The notes: generated by a model from the letters alone, not told the origin. 64,000 nucleotides of DNA from Alphaproteobacteria bacterium (GCA_900768185.1 CAAGCB010000002.1:62001-126000); one strand, 5' to 3'. Shown: positions 54,459 through 63,003, counted from the first letter of the stretch. Numbers and translations are program-made.

Positions 54459-54596
54459 TCATTCGATTTTACCCTTTTCAATGTTCGGAAAAAAGTAAAA
54501 ATCGAAATCTTCCGCCGTGTCCAATTCCAAACGGTCGGTGATGTCCGGAAATTCGACAACGTCAAGCCGCCGTTTCCGTCGGTTGTTCGCGGGCAT
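54459..54596 (-). other. Possible short coding remnant
   Basis: 45 codons from ATG 54596 to TGA 54459. The product (…VVEFPDITDRLELDTAEDF…) is acidic and protein-like, and the LDTAEDF segment recalls the end of cytidylyltransferases. There is no RBS; the ATG directly follows the T run of the upstream terminator. It may be the tail of a decayed gene or chance. Confidence 0.2.
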
Positions 54597-54626
54597 AAAA
54601 AAAACGGAGCGAAAGCTCCGTTTTTT
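54597..54626 (-). terminator. Terminator of the BI-1 family gene
   Basis: AAAACGGAGC / GCTCCGTTTT stem with a GAAA tetraloop and, on the minus strand, a run of T. Confidence 0.9.
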
Positions 54627-54641
54627 CATTTGCGGAACGGT

Positions 54642-55373
54642 TTAATTCCGTCTGTCGCCGAAAAAGCGCAACAGATAGATAAACAGGTTGATAAAGTCCA
54701 GATACAGGCTCAGCGCGCCGAAAATAGCTTTGCTGGCGATTGTGTTTTCGGTGTCGCCTTCGTTGTACATTTCGCGGATTTTAAAGGTGTCCCATGCCGT
54801 CAGACCGACGAAAATCGCGACGCCCGCGGCGGAAATCGTCCAATCCAGCGAAGAACTTTTCACAAAAATGTTGACGACCGACGCCAGCAGCAATCCCCAG
54901 ACGCCCATGTACAGAAACGATCCGATGCTGGTCAAATCGCGTTTGGTCGTATAGCCGTACAGGCTCATACCCAAAAACATGCCCGCGGTGATCAAAAACA
55001 CGCGCAAGACGCTGACGCCCGTATAAATCCAGAAAATCGACGTCATCGAAACGCCCATCAGTCCCGAATAGACGACGAACAGTGTGAACGCTTTGGCGGC
55101 GTTGCCCGACGAAACGGCGGATCCCATCATGAACACCAGCGCCAGCGGTGCGATGATTGCAATCCAGCCCAGCGCGTTCGGTTGCATCGTTTCTTGCGAA
55201 AAGAAAACGAACGCCAGCGGCGTCGTTGCCAGCAGATAGCTGACCAGAGCCGTAATCAACAGCCCCACGGTCATGTAGTTGTAGACTTTCAGCATATATT
55301 GACGCAGACCCTCGTCGATATTCAGCGCGCCGGCGCGCGAAATGACGGTGTCGCGGTTGGTTTCAAAAGCCAT
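54642..55373 (-). CDS. Bax inhibitor-1/YccA family membrane protein
   Basis: 243 aa with about seven hydrophobic helices. The N-terminal INIDEGLRQYMLKVYNYM-type segment and the C-terminal YLDFINLFIYLLRFFG are BI-1 family hallmarks. Likely inner-membrane; homologues bind or leak calcium and some interact with proteases, but the role here is unknown. Monocistronic: own promoter and GAAA-loop terminator. Confidence 0.93.
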   Translation of the reverse strand: MAFETNRDTVISRAGALNIDEGLRQYMLKVYNYMTVGLLITALVSYLLATTPLAFVFFSQETMQPNALGWIAIIAPLALVFMMGSAVSSGNAAKAFTLFVVYSGLMGVSMTSIFWIYTGVSVLRVFLITAGMFLGMSLYGYTTKRDLTSIGSFLYMGVWGLLLASVVNIFVKSSSLDWTISAAGVAIFVGLTAWDTFKIREMYNEGDTENTIASKAIFGALSLYLDFINLFIYLLRFFGDRRN

Positions 55374-55412
55374 TGTGCGATTCTCCCGATAACAAAAACA
55401 TCAATCACATAT

Positions 55413-55441
55413 AGCATAAAATAATGGAAAACACCAGACAA
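55413..55441 (-). promoter_or_regulatory. Candidate promoter of the BI-1 family gene
   Basis: On the minus strand TTGTCT, 17 nt, TATGCT; about 40 nt before the ATG. Confidence 0.5.
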
Positions 55442-55505
55442 TCAAGAGGGTGGTGCAAAAAAGTCCTTATGCTTTTGTTAACCAATCTATGGTTATATGC
55501 GAATT

Positions 55506-55997
55506 ATGTACAAAGTCTTGTTCGTATGCACCGGCAATATATGCCGTTCCCCGACCGCCGAAGGCGTGTTCAGACAGAAGGTCGAACGCGCGGGGCTGGG
55601 AAATGAAATATTGGTGGATTCGGCGGGGATCAGCGGCTGGCATGCCGGCGAATCGCCGGACGCAAGGGCTGTTATGACGGCTTTGGATAACGGGGTGGAC
55701 ATCAGATCCGTCCGCGCAAGGAAATTTGTTCGGGACGATTTCAAGGATTTCGACTTGATTATCGCTCTGGATTCGTCGCATTTGGCGGCACTCGAAGAAA
55801 TGCGTCCGGCGTTTTCGCCGGATCATGACAGGGCGGTGCCGGAATTGATGATGCGATTTGCGCCGCAATATGGAACAAACGATGTCCCCGACCCCTATTA
55901 CGGAGGAACGGACGGGTTTCAAAACGTGTTCGACATGATCGATTCGGCATGCGACGGGCTTTTGAACCACATTCGGAAGGAACGCCATGCAGGTTGA
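55506..55997 (+). CDS. Low-molecular-weight phosphotyrosine phosphatase-type protein
   Basis: 163 aa. The P-loop VCTGNICRSPTAEG lies near the N terminus and the general-acid Asp in NDVPDPYYGG. All catalytic residues are present. No Shine-Dalgarno is visible; a TTATAT element at 55493-55498 puts a transcription start almost at this ATG, so it could be leaderless. An ATG 9 nt earlier is the alternative start. It overlaps the fructosamine-kinase-like gene by 11 bp; in other organisms such a pair works in protein deglycation. Confidence 0.85.
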   Translation: MYKVLFVCTGNICRSPTAEGVFRQKVERAGLGNEILVDSAGISGWHAGESPDARAVMTALDNGVDIRSVRARKFVRDDFKDFDLIIALDSSHLAALEEMRPAFSPDHDRAVPELMMRFAPQYGTNDVPDPYYGGTDGFQNVFDMIDSACDGLLNHIRKERHAG

Positions 55998-56862
55998 AAG
56001 CAATCCGCTGAGCGCGCGGGTCACTCGCGTTGTCGAACAATCGACGGGACGGTCGGTCGTTTCCGCCGTGACGCTGGCGGGCGGTATCGCCGACGCCAAA
56101 CACGTCGTTTTGTCCGACGGAACGCAGGTCGTCGTCAAATTGCCCAAGGATTCTTCGGACGATTTGGCGATTGAAGGCGCGACGATGGACTATTTGAAAC
56201 GCCGCACGGAATTGCCCGTACCCGAAGTCTATTATTCGGGAACGGACGCTTTGGTGCACGAATACATCGCCGCGGACGGAACGCTGAGCGTTGATTGCGA
56301 ACCCGAAGCGGCTGAACATCTGGCTAAACTGCACGCCGTTACGTCGGATTTTTACGGATTCGACTTTGACACTTTGCGCGGCGGCGTTCGGCAGCCTAAC
56401 GCAAAAAGCGTGAAATGGGTGCCGTTCTTTACGCAAAACAGGCTGCTTTACATGGCGCGGCTGGCGTATGAAAGCGGAAATCTGCCGTCGGAAATGCGCG
56501 CACGCATTGATAAGTTTGCCGAAAATACGGAAAAGTATTTGGACGAACCGCCGCGTCCCGCTTTGTTGCACGGCGATATCAGCGCCACGACGATTTTGTG
56601 CCGCGAAGGACGAGTCCGGTCGTTCGTCGATCCGGCGATTTTCTTCGGCGATCCGGAATTCGAATTCGCTTTTGTCGGCGAACAGCCTTCGCTGAGCAAA
56701 ATTTTTTATGATAAATACAGGGAACGCCACGTTTTCCGTTCCGGATTTTTTGAATACAGGCAAAGTATTTACAGCCTGTATCCCCTGCTGTTGAACGTGA
56801 AAGTCCGCGGGGGCGTTTTTTTACCGCGCATCGACGCCGTGTTGAAACGGTTCGGTTTTTAG
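55987..56862 (+). CDS. Fructosamine/ketosamine 3-kinase-like protein
   Basis: 291 aa, kinase-like fold (FN3K/YniA family). Lys51 in VVVKLPK, HGDIS at 195-199 and VDPAIFFGDPEFEFA near 214 are recognisable. The usual HGDLWxxN has Thr in place of the metal-binding Asn (T202), so activity may be reduced or the metal site rearranged. Expected role: phosphorylation of glycated lysines (ribulosamine or erythrulosamine) so that they fall off proteins. Overlaps the phosphatase gene upstream and lies 2 nt before nth. Confidence 0.8.
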   Translation: MQVESNPLSARVTRVVEQSTGRSVVSAVTLAGGIADAKHVVLSDGTQVVVKLPKDSSDDLAIEGATMDYLKRRTELPVPEVYYSGTDALVHEYIAADGTLSVDCEPEAAEHLAKLHAVTSDFYGFDFDTLRGGVRQPNAKSVKWVPFFTQNRLLYMARLAYESGNLPSEMRARIDKFAENTEKYLDEPPRPALLHGDISATTILCREGRVRSFVDPAIFFGDPEFEFAFVGEQPSLSKIFYDKYRERHVFRSGFFEYRQSIYSLYPLLLNVKVRGGVFLPRIDAVLKRFGF

Positions 56863-56864
56863 CG

Positions 56865-57503
56865 ATGTCGCCCGAAAACGTCAGGGAATTTTTCGCCCGA
56901 TTGAAACAAATCAATCCCGAACCGGAATGCGAACTGAATTTCTCGTCGCCTTATACGTTGCTGGTGGCGATTGTTTTGTCTGCTCAAACAACGGATAAAA
57001 ACGTCAACAAGGCGACGGCGGAATTGTACAAGATCGCCGATACCCCCGAAAAAATGCTGGCTTTGGGCGAAGAAGGGCTGAAAAAATATATTCGTTTTAT
57101 CGGATTGTTTAATTCCAAAGCCCGCAACGTGATGGCTCTGTCGCATGATATCCTTGAAAAATACGGGGGAAAAATCCCGCTTGATTTTAATGAATTGCAA
57201 ACGCTGGCGGGCGTCGGGCGTAAAACGGCGAACGTGTTTTTAAACACTTGGTGCGGACAGCCGAGGTTCGGCGTCGACACGCATGTGTTCAGACTGGGAA
57301 ACCGAACGGGAATCGCGGTCGGCAAAACGCCGGTCGAGGTTGAAAAAAATCTGGAAAAAGCTGTCAGAGGCGTCATTCCGGACGGGGATCTGAAATACGT
57401 TTCCCATTGGCTGGTTTTGCACGGACGGTATGTCTGTACGGCGAAAAAGCCCGCGTGCGCGACCTGTCCCGTCGCGGATATCTGCCCTAAAAACGGCGTT
57501 TGA
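56865..57503 (+). CDS. nth: Endonuclease III
   Basis: 212 aa DNA glycosylase/AP lyase for oxidised pyrimidines. LAGVGRKTANV is the helix-hairpin-helix, VDTHV holds the catalytic Asp (the Lys is in the HhH), and the C terminus has the [4Fe-4S] loop C-x6-C-x2-C-x5-C (CTAKKPACATCPVADIC). Directly follows the kinase gene. Confidence 0.96.
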   Translation: MSPENVREFFARLKQINPEPECELNFSSPYTLLVAIVLSAQTTDKNVNKATAELYKIADTPEKMLALGEEGLKKYIRFIGLFNSKARNVMALSHDILEKYGGKIPLDFNELQTLAGVGRKTANVFLNTWCGQPRFGVDTHVFRLGNRTGIAVGKTPVEVEKNLEKAVRGVIPDGDLKYVSHWLVLHGRYVCTAKKPACATCPVADICPKNGV

Positions 57504-57509
57504 GGAATC

Positions 57510-58784
57510 TTAACGCGTCGCCAGCCGTTCTCCGGCGATTTCCCGCAACAGCGTCGGGGACAGGGCGTCTTTGAAATTTTTACGGTGCGCGTTGGCAGAA
57601 CGCGTCGGCTTTTTTTCACACCGACGGTCGGTCGTCGCGCAGACTTGGCGCAAAATATTGCAAACGCGGTCGCGGCGTTCCTGTCGCGCGGTTTTGATTT
57701 CGGCGCGTCGTTCGTCAAGACGTTCGCCGATTTCTTTTAAAAAGCTCTGCAAGTTTTCGATGGAACGGTCTGCGGGCAGTTTCGCGGCGGCTTCGCGCGC
57801 CAAAGCGTCCGATGTCAAAGGCTGTCCGTCTTTGCCGATGCGGTGGCACGCATGTTCCGCTTCCGCCAGCTTGACGGCTTTGTTTTTGGCGTCGCAGATG
57901 GCGCGGTAACGCTTTTTCGCCGCATGCATTTCGCATTGAATGTCGTGCGGCAGGTTTGCCGTATCCAATTCTTGCCGCGCCCGCATTTGATGTTTGGACG
58001 GCGTTTCTTCGTTCCGGTTTGCTTCCAATCCGTAGCGTTTTGCCAGTTTTAAGATATTTTTTTCTTCGTCCGTCAAATGGCTGCCGTCCTTTTGCTTTAT
58101 TTCAGCCAGATGCCCGCGCAAATGGTCGAAAAATCGATCGCGAGCGCGTTCTTCCGTGCGTTTCAGAACGTAATCCAGATATTCTTTATTCGTCGCTATT
58201 TGGCGGTTGACGGCGTTTTGCAGCTGGCGGGGCGAATTGATTTCGACCGAAGGGGGCGGAGCCGGCGGCGTCAACAGGGAAAGGGCTTTATTTTGTTCGT
58301 TGCGTAAATTGAACAACCATTTGAAACGCGGCTTCGATTGAACGGGAGCGGTTTTGATTTTTTCCCGTTTTTTCAGGTTGATGCCGCAATGACGGCAGGC
58401 TTTCATCAGCAAAGCTTTCATCGAGGGGGACAAACCCGCCGCGACGGCGTCGAAACCGAATTCCCGCACGGCGTCCAGCAAAGAAGCGATGCGCCCCAGA
58501 TTAATGTTTTTTTGCGGCAGCATTTCCTGAAAAACGGCGCGTTTATCTCCCGCGTCCAACACTTTTCCGCCGCCGACAAGGTTGATTTGAACTTTTTGCC
58601 GTCCGTCCGTATCCGTGACCAGTTCGATAGACGCAATTTGTCCGACGTTTTTACTGCGGCGACCGCGCCCCATGTTTGACTGCATTTTCAATAAATGCGT
58701 CCATGCGCCTTTCAAACGGTTAATGTCTTTATTGACCGCGGCGGAAGGGAGGGGATTTTTTTCTTTGTCTTTTTCACGTTGCAT
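57510..58784 (-). CDS. Unknown basic protein with an LPD7-like module
   Basis: 424 aa, strongly basic. Residues ~50-140 (IELVTDTDGRQKVQINLVG...FGFDAVAAGLSPSMKALLM) look like the alpha/beta module that also occurs in the neighbouring 899-aa protein. After a Pro-rich linker (TPPAPPPSVEINSP) the rest is helical and charged, with clusters of Arg/Lys. No enzyme motif seen. It lies 66 nt after the 899-aa gene, with a hairpin between. A Lys/Arg-rich, helix-rich protein with such a module could bind nucleic acid. Assignment is inference. Confidence 0.55.
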   Translation of the reverse strand: MQREKDKEKNPLPSAAVNKDINRLKGAWTHLLKMQSNMGRGRRSKNVGQIASIELVTDTDGRQKVQINLVGGGKVLDAGDKRAVFQEMLPQKNINLGRIASLLDAVREFGFDAVAAGLSPSMKALLMKACRHCGINLKKREKIKTAPVQSKPRFKWLFNLRNEQNKALSLLTPPAPPPSVEINSPRQLQNAVNRQIATNKEYLDYVLKRTEERARDRFFDHLRGHLAEIKQKDGSHLTDEEKNILKLAKRYGLEANRNEETPSKHQMRARQELDTANLPHDIQCEMHAAKKRYRAICDAKNKAVKLAEAEHACHRIGKDGQPLTSDALAREAAAKLPADRSIENLQSFLKEIGERLDERRAEIKTARQERRDRVCNILRQVCATTDRRCEKKPTRSANAHRKNFKDALSPTLLREIAGERLATR

Positions 58785-58810
58785 AAGCCGGATACCTTGT
58801 GTTGCGTGAA

Positions 58811-58841
58811 AATGAAAGCCCGAATGAATCGGGCTTTCATT
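58811..58841 (-). terminator. Hairpin between the two unknown large genes
   Basis: AATGAAAGCCCGA and TCGGGCTTTCATT pair over 13 bp with a 5-nt loop; on the minus strand TTTT follows. It may reduce, rather than abolish, transcription of the downstream 424-aa gene. Confidence 0.65.
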
Positions 58842-58849
58842 TCAGTATG

Positions 58850-61549
58850 TTATCTGTCCAATTCGCCTTTTCGTTTGATAACGCTGAGAGCCGTCGTATT
58901 CGCGTTGTTTTGTGAATTCGACTTGACCTCGAGGGCTTTCGTCTGGTTTGCGGCGTTGCCGACAACCTGCAACGCGGTTGACGGAGTCTGTCCCGGTTTT
59001 CCCAGATTGGATTCCAAATAACCGGCGATTTGCGGATTTTTCGCTGCTATTTGGTTTGCCACCTGCGTCAGCTTGTTTTCCAGTTTGGGGGACAGAACGG
59101 GCAAAGCTTTTTGTTCGCCGCGCGGAGCGACGGGCGCGGGCTGATCATGCTGCGCCGCCGCCTGCTGTTGCAGGTTCGGCAAGCCCAGAGGCGTCTGCGC
59201 CTGCTGTTGCGGAGCTTGTGTCTGCTGTTGCGAATTCTGTTCCTGCTGTTGCAGGTTCGGCAAGCCCAGAGGCGTCTGTTCCTGCTGTTGCGGGGCTTGC
59301 GTCTGCTGTTGCGGAGCCTGTTCCTGCTGCTGCGGAGCTTGTTCCTGCTGTTGCGGAGCCTGTTCCTGCTGTTGCGGGGCTTGCGTCTGCTGTTGCGAAT
59401 CCTGCTCCTGCTGTTGCGGGGCTTGCGTCTGCTGTTGCGGGGCTTGTTCTGACTGCTTTTCGTCCTCCGGCTTTTTCGGTTCATAACCGAAGCCTTTGTC
59501 CTTGAAACCGTTTGTCAGATTTTTATCGATGTTATCGATTTCAACGCCGGCGGCTTTGCGCGCCGCTTCCATTTCAGGGAATCGTCTGTCAATGCTGGCA
59601 TTGTGTTCGCGGTTTTGCGCGTTGCTTTTAAACATCGCGTCGCCTTGTTTTTCCAAATCGGGGGACGGCGTGTAACCGACGGGTTCCATACCCATCGCGC
59701 GCATCGCCAGATACATCTGCGCTTTAAATTCGGGGGGACCGCTCAGTGTAGCTGATGTCCAGCCTTTTTCCATGCCCATGCGCACCATCGCCATACAGTC
59801 TTCCAACGTCAGTTGGGTGTTTTTTTCGCCTTTCCTGTTAATCTTGGTATCGAACTTCAGATTGATTTTGTCGGGCATGTTGATCAGGGTCGATCCGGAC
59901 GGGGACAACGTTGCCTGAACAAACGGGTTCTTTTTGTCTGTGGCTTCGATAAGCGAGGCGCATTTGATTTGCGAATACGGACAAAATTCATCTTGTTCGT
60001 TTCTATGATAGTTAATTTTTGCCGCCACGGTTTCCATTTCGGCGAGCAACTGCTCCGACGACACGGAATCCTGCTGTTTCGCGCTGTTGGCATTGGCGTC
60101 GTCATCATATCCGTCAACGCCGAAGCCGCCCTGTTGACCGCCGTTGTCGTTTCCGGTGTTTTCCGGCGCCGCCCGATTGGCGGTTTCGGCTTCGTTCCCG
60201 TCGTTTTCAACGACGGGCGCGGCGGAAACCGGTTCGTTTTCAACCGGTCGATCCTGCGCGGGTTCGGCGACCCGTTCGTCCGCTTTTTCGGGTTCGGACG
60301 CCGTGTCGACGACGTCGTCGTTTTGCCGCGCCTGTTCCGGCGCGACCTGTTCGGCGGCGTTTTCCTCTTTTTCGACCGTTTTCTCGGGCTCGGCTTGCGT
60401 GCCGGCGTGTTCGGCGAATTTGTTGAACAGCCACTCGTCCTTGTACGCGACGGAATCCATCAGTTCTTCCGCGGATTTTTCGCCGTCGGCGCCGTCGATG
60501 CCGAACGATTTCGACGAAACGGTCGGTTTGCCGTTTTCATCGTATTCGGTCGTGCGTTCGTTCCACGGGTAGAGCTTGCCGCCGTCCTGATAATAGCTCA
60601 GCGAATAGACCGGTTTGCCCTGATCGTTGAACAAATCCGTGTGCGTCAGTCCGCCGGCGTAGTCGATGTGGGACACCGTCTTGCCGTCGGCGCTGCGTCT
60701 TTGTTCCGCGCGCACGCTGCCGTCGCTGTCGTAGAAACTGGTGAGCCGCGCGCCGTCTTTGTCGACGGACACCGTTTGCGTGACGTTGCCGTCGTTGTCG
60801 TAATACGTTCCGGAAACCAGATTTCCGTTCGCGTCAAAGCGTTCGTCGGCGACTTTGACGCTTTTTTTCTCGGTCGAGATGATCGGTTCGTTTTCGGGGA
60901 CGGTTTTGTTTTTTCCGTCCTTTTCTTTCTCGTTTTCGGCGGATTTGGCGGGCAGACCCGCGGCGTTCGCGTAGGCGGGATCGTTCGTCACGTCTTCGTA
61001 TTCGGCGTCTTCGACATTTTCCAGTCCTTTGACGCCGGCGGTGTTCGCTTTGTCGTCCAAACGCGTCACCGTCGCGGTCGGCTGTTCCGAACCGTGCGCC
61101 GCGTTTTTCAGGCGTTCTTCAAACTGTTTGGAAAACGCCGCGATGTCTTTGTTCAAAGCGTCGGCGTTCATGCCGGCGGCAACGCCTTTGTCAAACGCCG
61201 TCGCCATAACGGCGGACATTTTTTCTTTCATTTCTTCGGCGGTCAAACCCTGACGCAAAAAATCCAGATCCATATCGCGCAGACTGTTGAACAGCTGTTG
61301 CGCCGATTCACGCGTTCTGTTTTTTGAAAAAGCGACAAAGGAATCCGCCAAAGCTTCCTCTTTTCCGACATTCTCAGCCGCGCGTGTCTTTTCAGGCATC
61401 GCGTCGCCGCGGACGGACGGCAGATTTTCCGTCGACTTTTGTTCCGGCTTTACATCGTTTTGAGTCGTCGTTTCCATTATCGATTCTCCGTCTTTGTCGT
61501 CAACATAACGGTTTTCGTTTGCATCGTTTTCTTTTTGATTGTCCGCCAT
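58850..61549 (-). CDS. Large repeat-containing protein: YwqK-like, LPD7-like and Gln-rich regions
   Basis: 899 aa, acidic, no signal peptide. Residues ~235-345 hold short repeats of the ERFDANGNLVSGTYYDNDG type, resembling MORN-like YwqK repeats. Residues ~345-550 are acidic and low-complexity. Residues ~555-630 (LTLEDCMAMVRMGMEKGWTS...GPPEFKAQMYLAMRAMGMEP) resemble LPD7, a module of plasmid/phage polyvalent proteins and relaxases. Residues ~700-796 are tandem APQQQEQ-like heptads. The last ~90 residues (VLSPKLENKLTQVANQIAAK) look globular. AAGGGGG precedes the ATG. Overall function unknown. Confidence 0.65.
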   Translation of the reverse strand: MADNQKENDANENRYVDDKDGESIMETTTQNDVKPEQKSTENLPSVRGDAMPEKTRAAENVGKEEALADSFVAFSKNRTRESAQQLFNSLRDMDLDFLRQGLTAEEMKEKMSAVMATAFDKGVAAGMNADALNKDIAAFSKQFEERLKNAAHGSEQPTATVTRLDDKANTAGVKGLENVEDAEYEDVTNDPAYANAAGLPAKSAENEKEKDGKNKTVPENEPIISTEKKSVKVADERFDANGNLVSGTYYDNDGNVTQTVSVDKDGARLTSFYDSDGSVRAEQRRSADGKTVSHIDYAGGLTHTDLFNDQGKPVYSLSYYQDGGKLYPWNERTTEYDENGKPTVSSKSFGIDGADGEKSAEELMDSVAYKDEWLFNKFAEHAGTQAEPEKTVEKEENAAEQVAPEQARQNDDVVDTASEPEKADERVAEPAQDRPVENEPVSAAPVVENDGNEAETANRAAPENTGNDNGGQQGGFGVDGYDDDANANSAKQQDSVSSEQLLAEMETVAAKINYHRNEQDEFCPYSQIKCASLIEATDKKNPFVQATLSPSGSTLINMPDKINLKFDTKINRKGEKNTQLTLEDCMAMVRMGMEKGWTSATLSGPPEFKAQMYLAMRAMGMEPVGYTPSPDLEKQGDAMFKSNAQNREHNASIDRRFPEMEAARKAAGVEIDNIDKNLTNGFKDKGFGYEPKKPEDEKQSEQAPQQQTQAPQQQEQDSQQQTQAPQQQEQAPQQQEQAPQQQEQAPQQQTQAPQQQEQTPLGLPNLQQQEQNSQQQTQAPQQQAQTPLGLPNLQQQAAAQHDQPAPVAPRGEQKALPVLSPKLENKLTQVANQIAAKNPQIAGYLESNLGKPGQTPSTALQVVGNAANQTKALEVKSNSQNNANTTALSVIKRKGELDR
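59161..59450 (-). repeat. Tandem 21-bp repeats coding for Gln/Pro heptads
   Basis: About 290 bp of imperfect 21-bp repeats (unit contains CTGCTGTTGCGG on the plus strand) inside the 899-aa gene. They encode APQQQEQ/APQQQTQ heptads, interrupted twice by a TPLGLPNLQQQ segment, which suggests an earlier larger duplication. Unit length is a multiple of 3, so expansion or contraction keeps the frame. Confidence 0.9.
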
Positions 61550-61683
61550 GGGAACCCCCTTGAAAAAAAGCTTGAATTAATTTTTATTAATATAGCGCGT
61601 TTTTTAGAAAAAAGAAACAGCCTTTTTTCGAAAAACGATTCTTAAAAATCCGCGGTTCGGGCTGAATTGTGACACTTTTTTGA

Positions 61684-61722
61684 CAAAAAAGACCGTCCTT
61701 GACGTTCAAGGACGGTCTTTCG
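61684..61722 (-). terminator. Terminator of pgk
   Basis: A perfect 15-bp stem AAAGACCGTCCTTGA / TCAAGGACGGTCTTT with a 3-nt loop; T run on the minus strand. Confidence 0.9.
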
Positions 61723-61737
61723 GTCAAAACGGGAAAA

Positions 61738-62928
61738 TCACTTTTCCAAAACTTTGACGCCCGGCAGGACTTTGCCTTCCATCCATTCCAGGAAAGCGCC
61801 GCCCGCGGCGGACAGGTACGACAGCTTGTCGGCGACGCCCGCGTGTTTCAGCGCGGAAACCGTATCGCCGCCGCCGCCGATGGATTTCAATCCCTTGGCG
61901 GTCAAATCGGCGACCGCTTCGGCAATCGCGAAAGTCGCTTTGTTGAACGGCTTGATTTCAAACGCGCCGACGGGACCGTTCCAAATCACGGTCTTGCATT
62001 CGCCCAGTTTTTTGACGACTTCGGCGACGGATTTCGGACCGATGTCCAGAATCATCATGTCGGCGGGAACCGCGTTCACGTCGACCGTTTCGTTTTCGGC
62101 GTTTTCGGCGAATTCTTTGGCGACGACAACGTCGACGGGCAGAATGATTTCGCATTTCGCGGCTTCCGCCTTTTTCATGATTTCGCGGGCGGTGTCAGCC
62201 ATTTCCTTTTCGCACAGGGACGTGCCGACGGCAACGCCTTTGGCGAACAGGAACGTGTTTGCCATGCCGCCGCCGATGACCAGCTTGTCAACCTTGGCGA
62301 CCAAGTTGCCCAGCAAATCCAGCTTCGTCGACACTTTCGCGCCGCCGACAATCGCGGCGACGGGACGAACGGGGTTGCCCAAAGCGGCGTCCAAAGCTTC
62401 CAGTTCCGCCTGCATCAGCAGACCGGCGGCGTTCGGCTTCAGTTTCGCCATACCTTCGGTGGACGCGTGGGCGCGGTGAGCGCATGAAAACGCGTCGTTG
62501 ACATAGATGTCGATGTCTTTCGCCAGTTTGGCGGCGAATTCGGGATCGTTCTTTTCTTCCTCGGCGTAAAAGCGCAGGTTTTCCAGCATGACGACGTCGC
62601 CGTCTTTCATCGCTTTGATAGCGGATTCGACTTTTTCGCCGATGCAGTCGTCAACGAAAACGATTTTCCGACCCAAAGCTTTTTCAACGTCGGGCACAAT
62701 CTGACCCAGCGACATTTCGGGAACGACCTGACCTTTGGGGCGACCGAAGTGCGAAGCGATGACGACTTTCGCGCCTTTATCCGTCAACGCTTTGACGGTC
62801 GGGACAAAACGGTCGATGCGGGTGGTGTCGGTGACTTTGCCGTCTTTGAACGGGACGTTCAAGTCGGCGCGGACGAAAACGACTTTGCCTTTGGCGTCCA
62901 AATCTTTAATCGTATTGAATTTAGCCAT
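61738..62928 (-). CDS. pgk: Phosphoglycerate kinase
   Basis: 396 aa. Transfers phosphate from 1,3-bisphosphoglycerate to ADP. VFVRADLNVPFKDG with the substrate Arg/Asp, ASHFGRPKG, LKPNAAGLLMQAELEALD, VIGGGMANTFL and the C-terminal GGGDTVSAL loop are intact. I chose ATG 62928 (AAGGA upstream). Downstream gene of the gapA-pgk pair, from which a hairpin separates it. Confidence 0.97.
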   Translation of the reverse strand: MAKFNTIKDLDAKGKVVFVRADLNVPFKDGKVTDTTRIDRFVPTVKALTDKGAKVVIASHFGRPKGQVVPEMSLGQIVPDVEKALGRKIVFVDDCIGEKVESAIKAMKDGDVVMLENLRFYAEEEKNDPEFAAKLAKDIDIYVNDAFSCAHRAHASTEGMAKLKPNAAGLLMQAELEALDAALGNPVRPVAAIVGGAKVSTKLDLLGNLVAKVDKLVIGGGMANTFLFAKGVAVGTSLCEKEMADTAREIMKKAEAAKCEIILPVDVVVAKEFAENAENETVDVNAVPADMMILDIGPKSVAEVVKKLGECKTVIWNGPVGAFEIKPFNKATFAIAEAVADLTAKGLKSIGGGGDTVSALKHAGVADKLSYLSAAGGAFLEWMEGKVLPGVKVLEK

Positions 62929-62955
62929 TTTTTTATTTTCCTTGCAGATAAACAA

Positions 62956-62992
62956 AAGCGGCTCCCTCCTTTGAGGGAGGAAGCCGTTTTGC
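62956..62992 (-). terminator. Hairpin between gapA and pgk
   Basis: CGGCTCCCTCC and GGGAGGAAGCCG pair with one bulge. Only a short T run follows on the minus strand, so it is more likely an intercistronic processing or partial-termination hairpin than a full stop. Confidence 0.5.
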
Positions 62993-63003
62993 GGTTAGAA
63001 ACC

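Noticed and set aside
53229..55424. 731-codon plus-strand frame opposite sdaA and the BI-1 gene
   Set aside because: Low-complexity Arg/Phe/Gln product spanning two real genes and their terminator; no start signal.
59161..59450. Possible CRISPR array
   Set aside because: Units are directly adjacent, without spacers, in frame and coding for a Gln-rich tract.
59813..61327. 504-codon plus-strand frame opposite the 899-aa gene
   Set aside because: Val/Phe/Arg-rich shadow; no RBS or domain, while the minus-strand gene has RBS and recognisable repeats.
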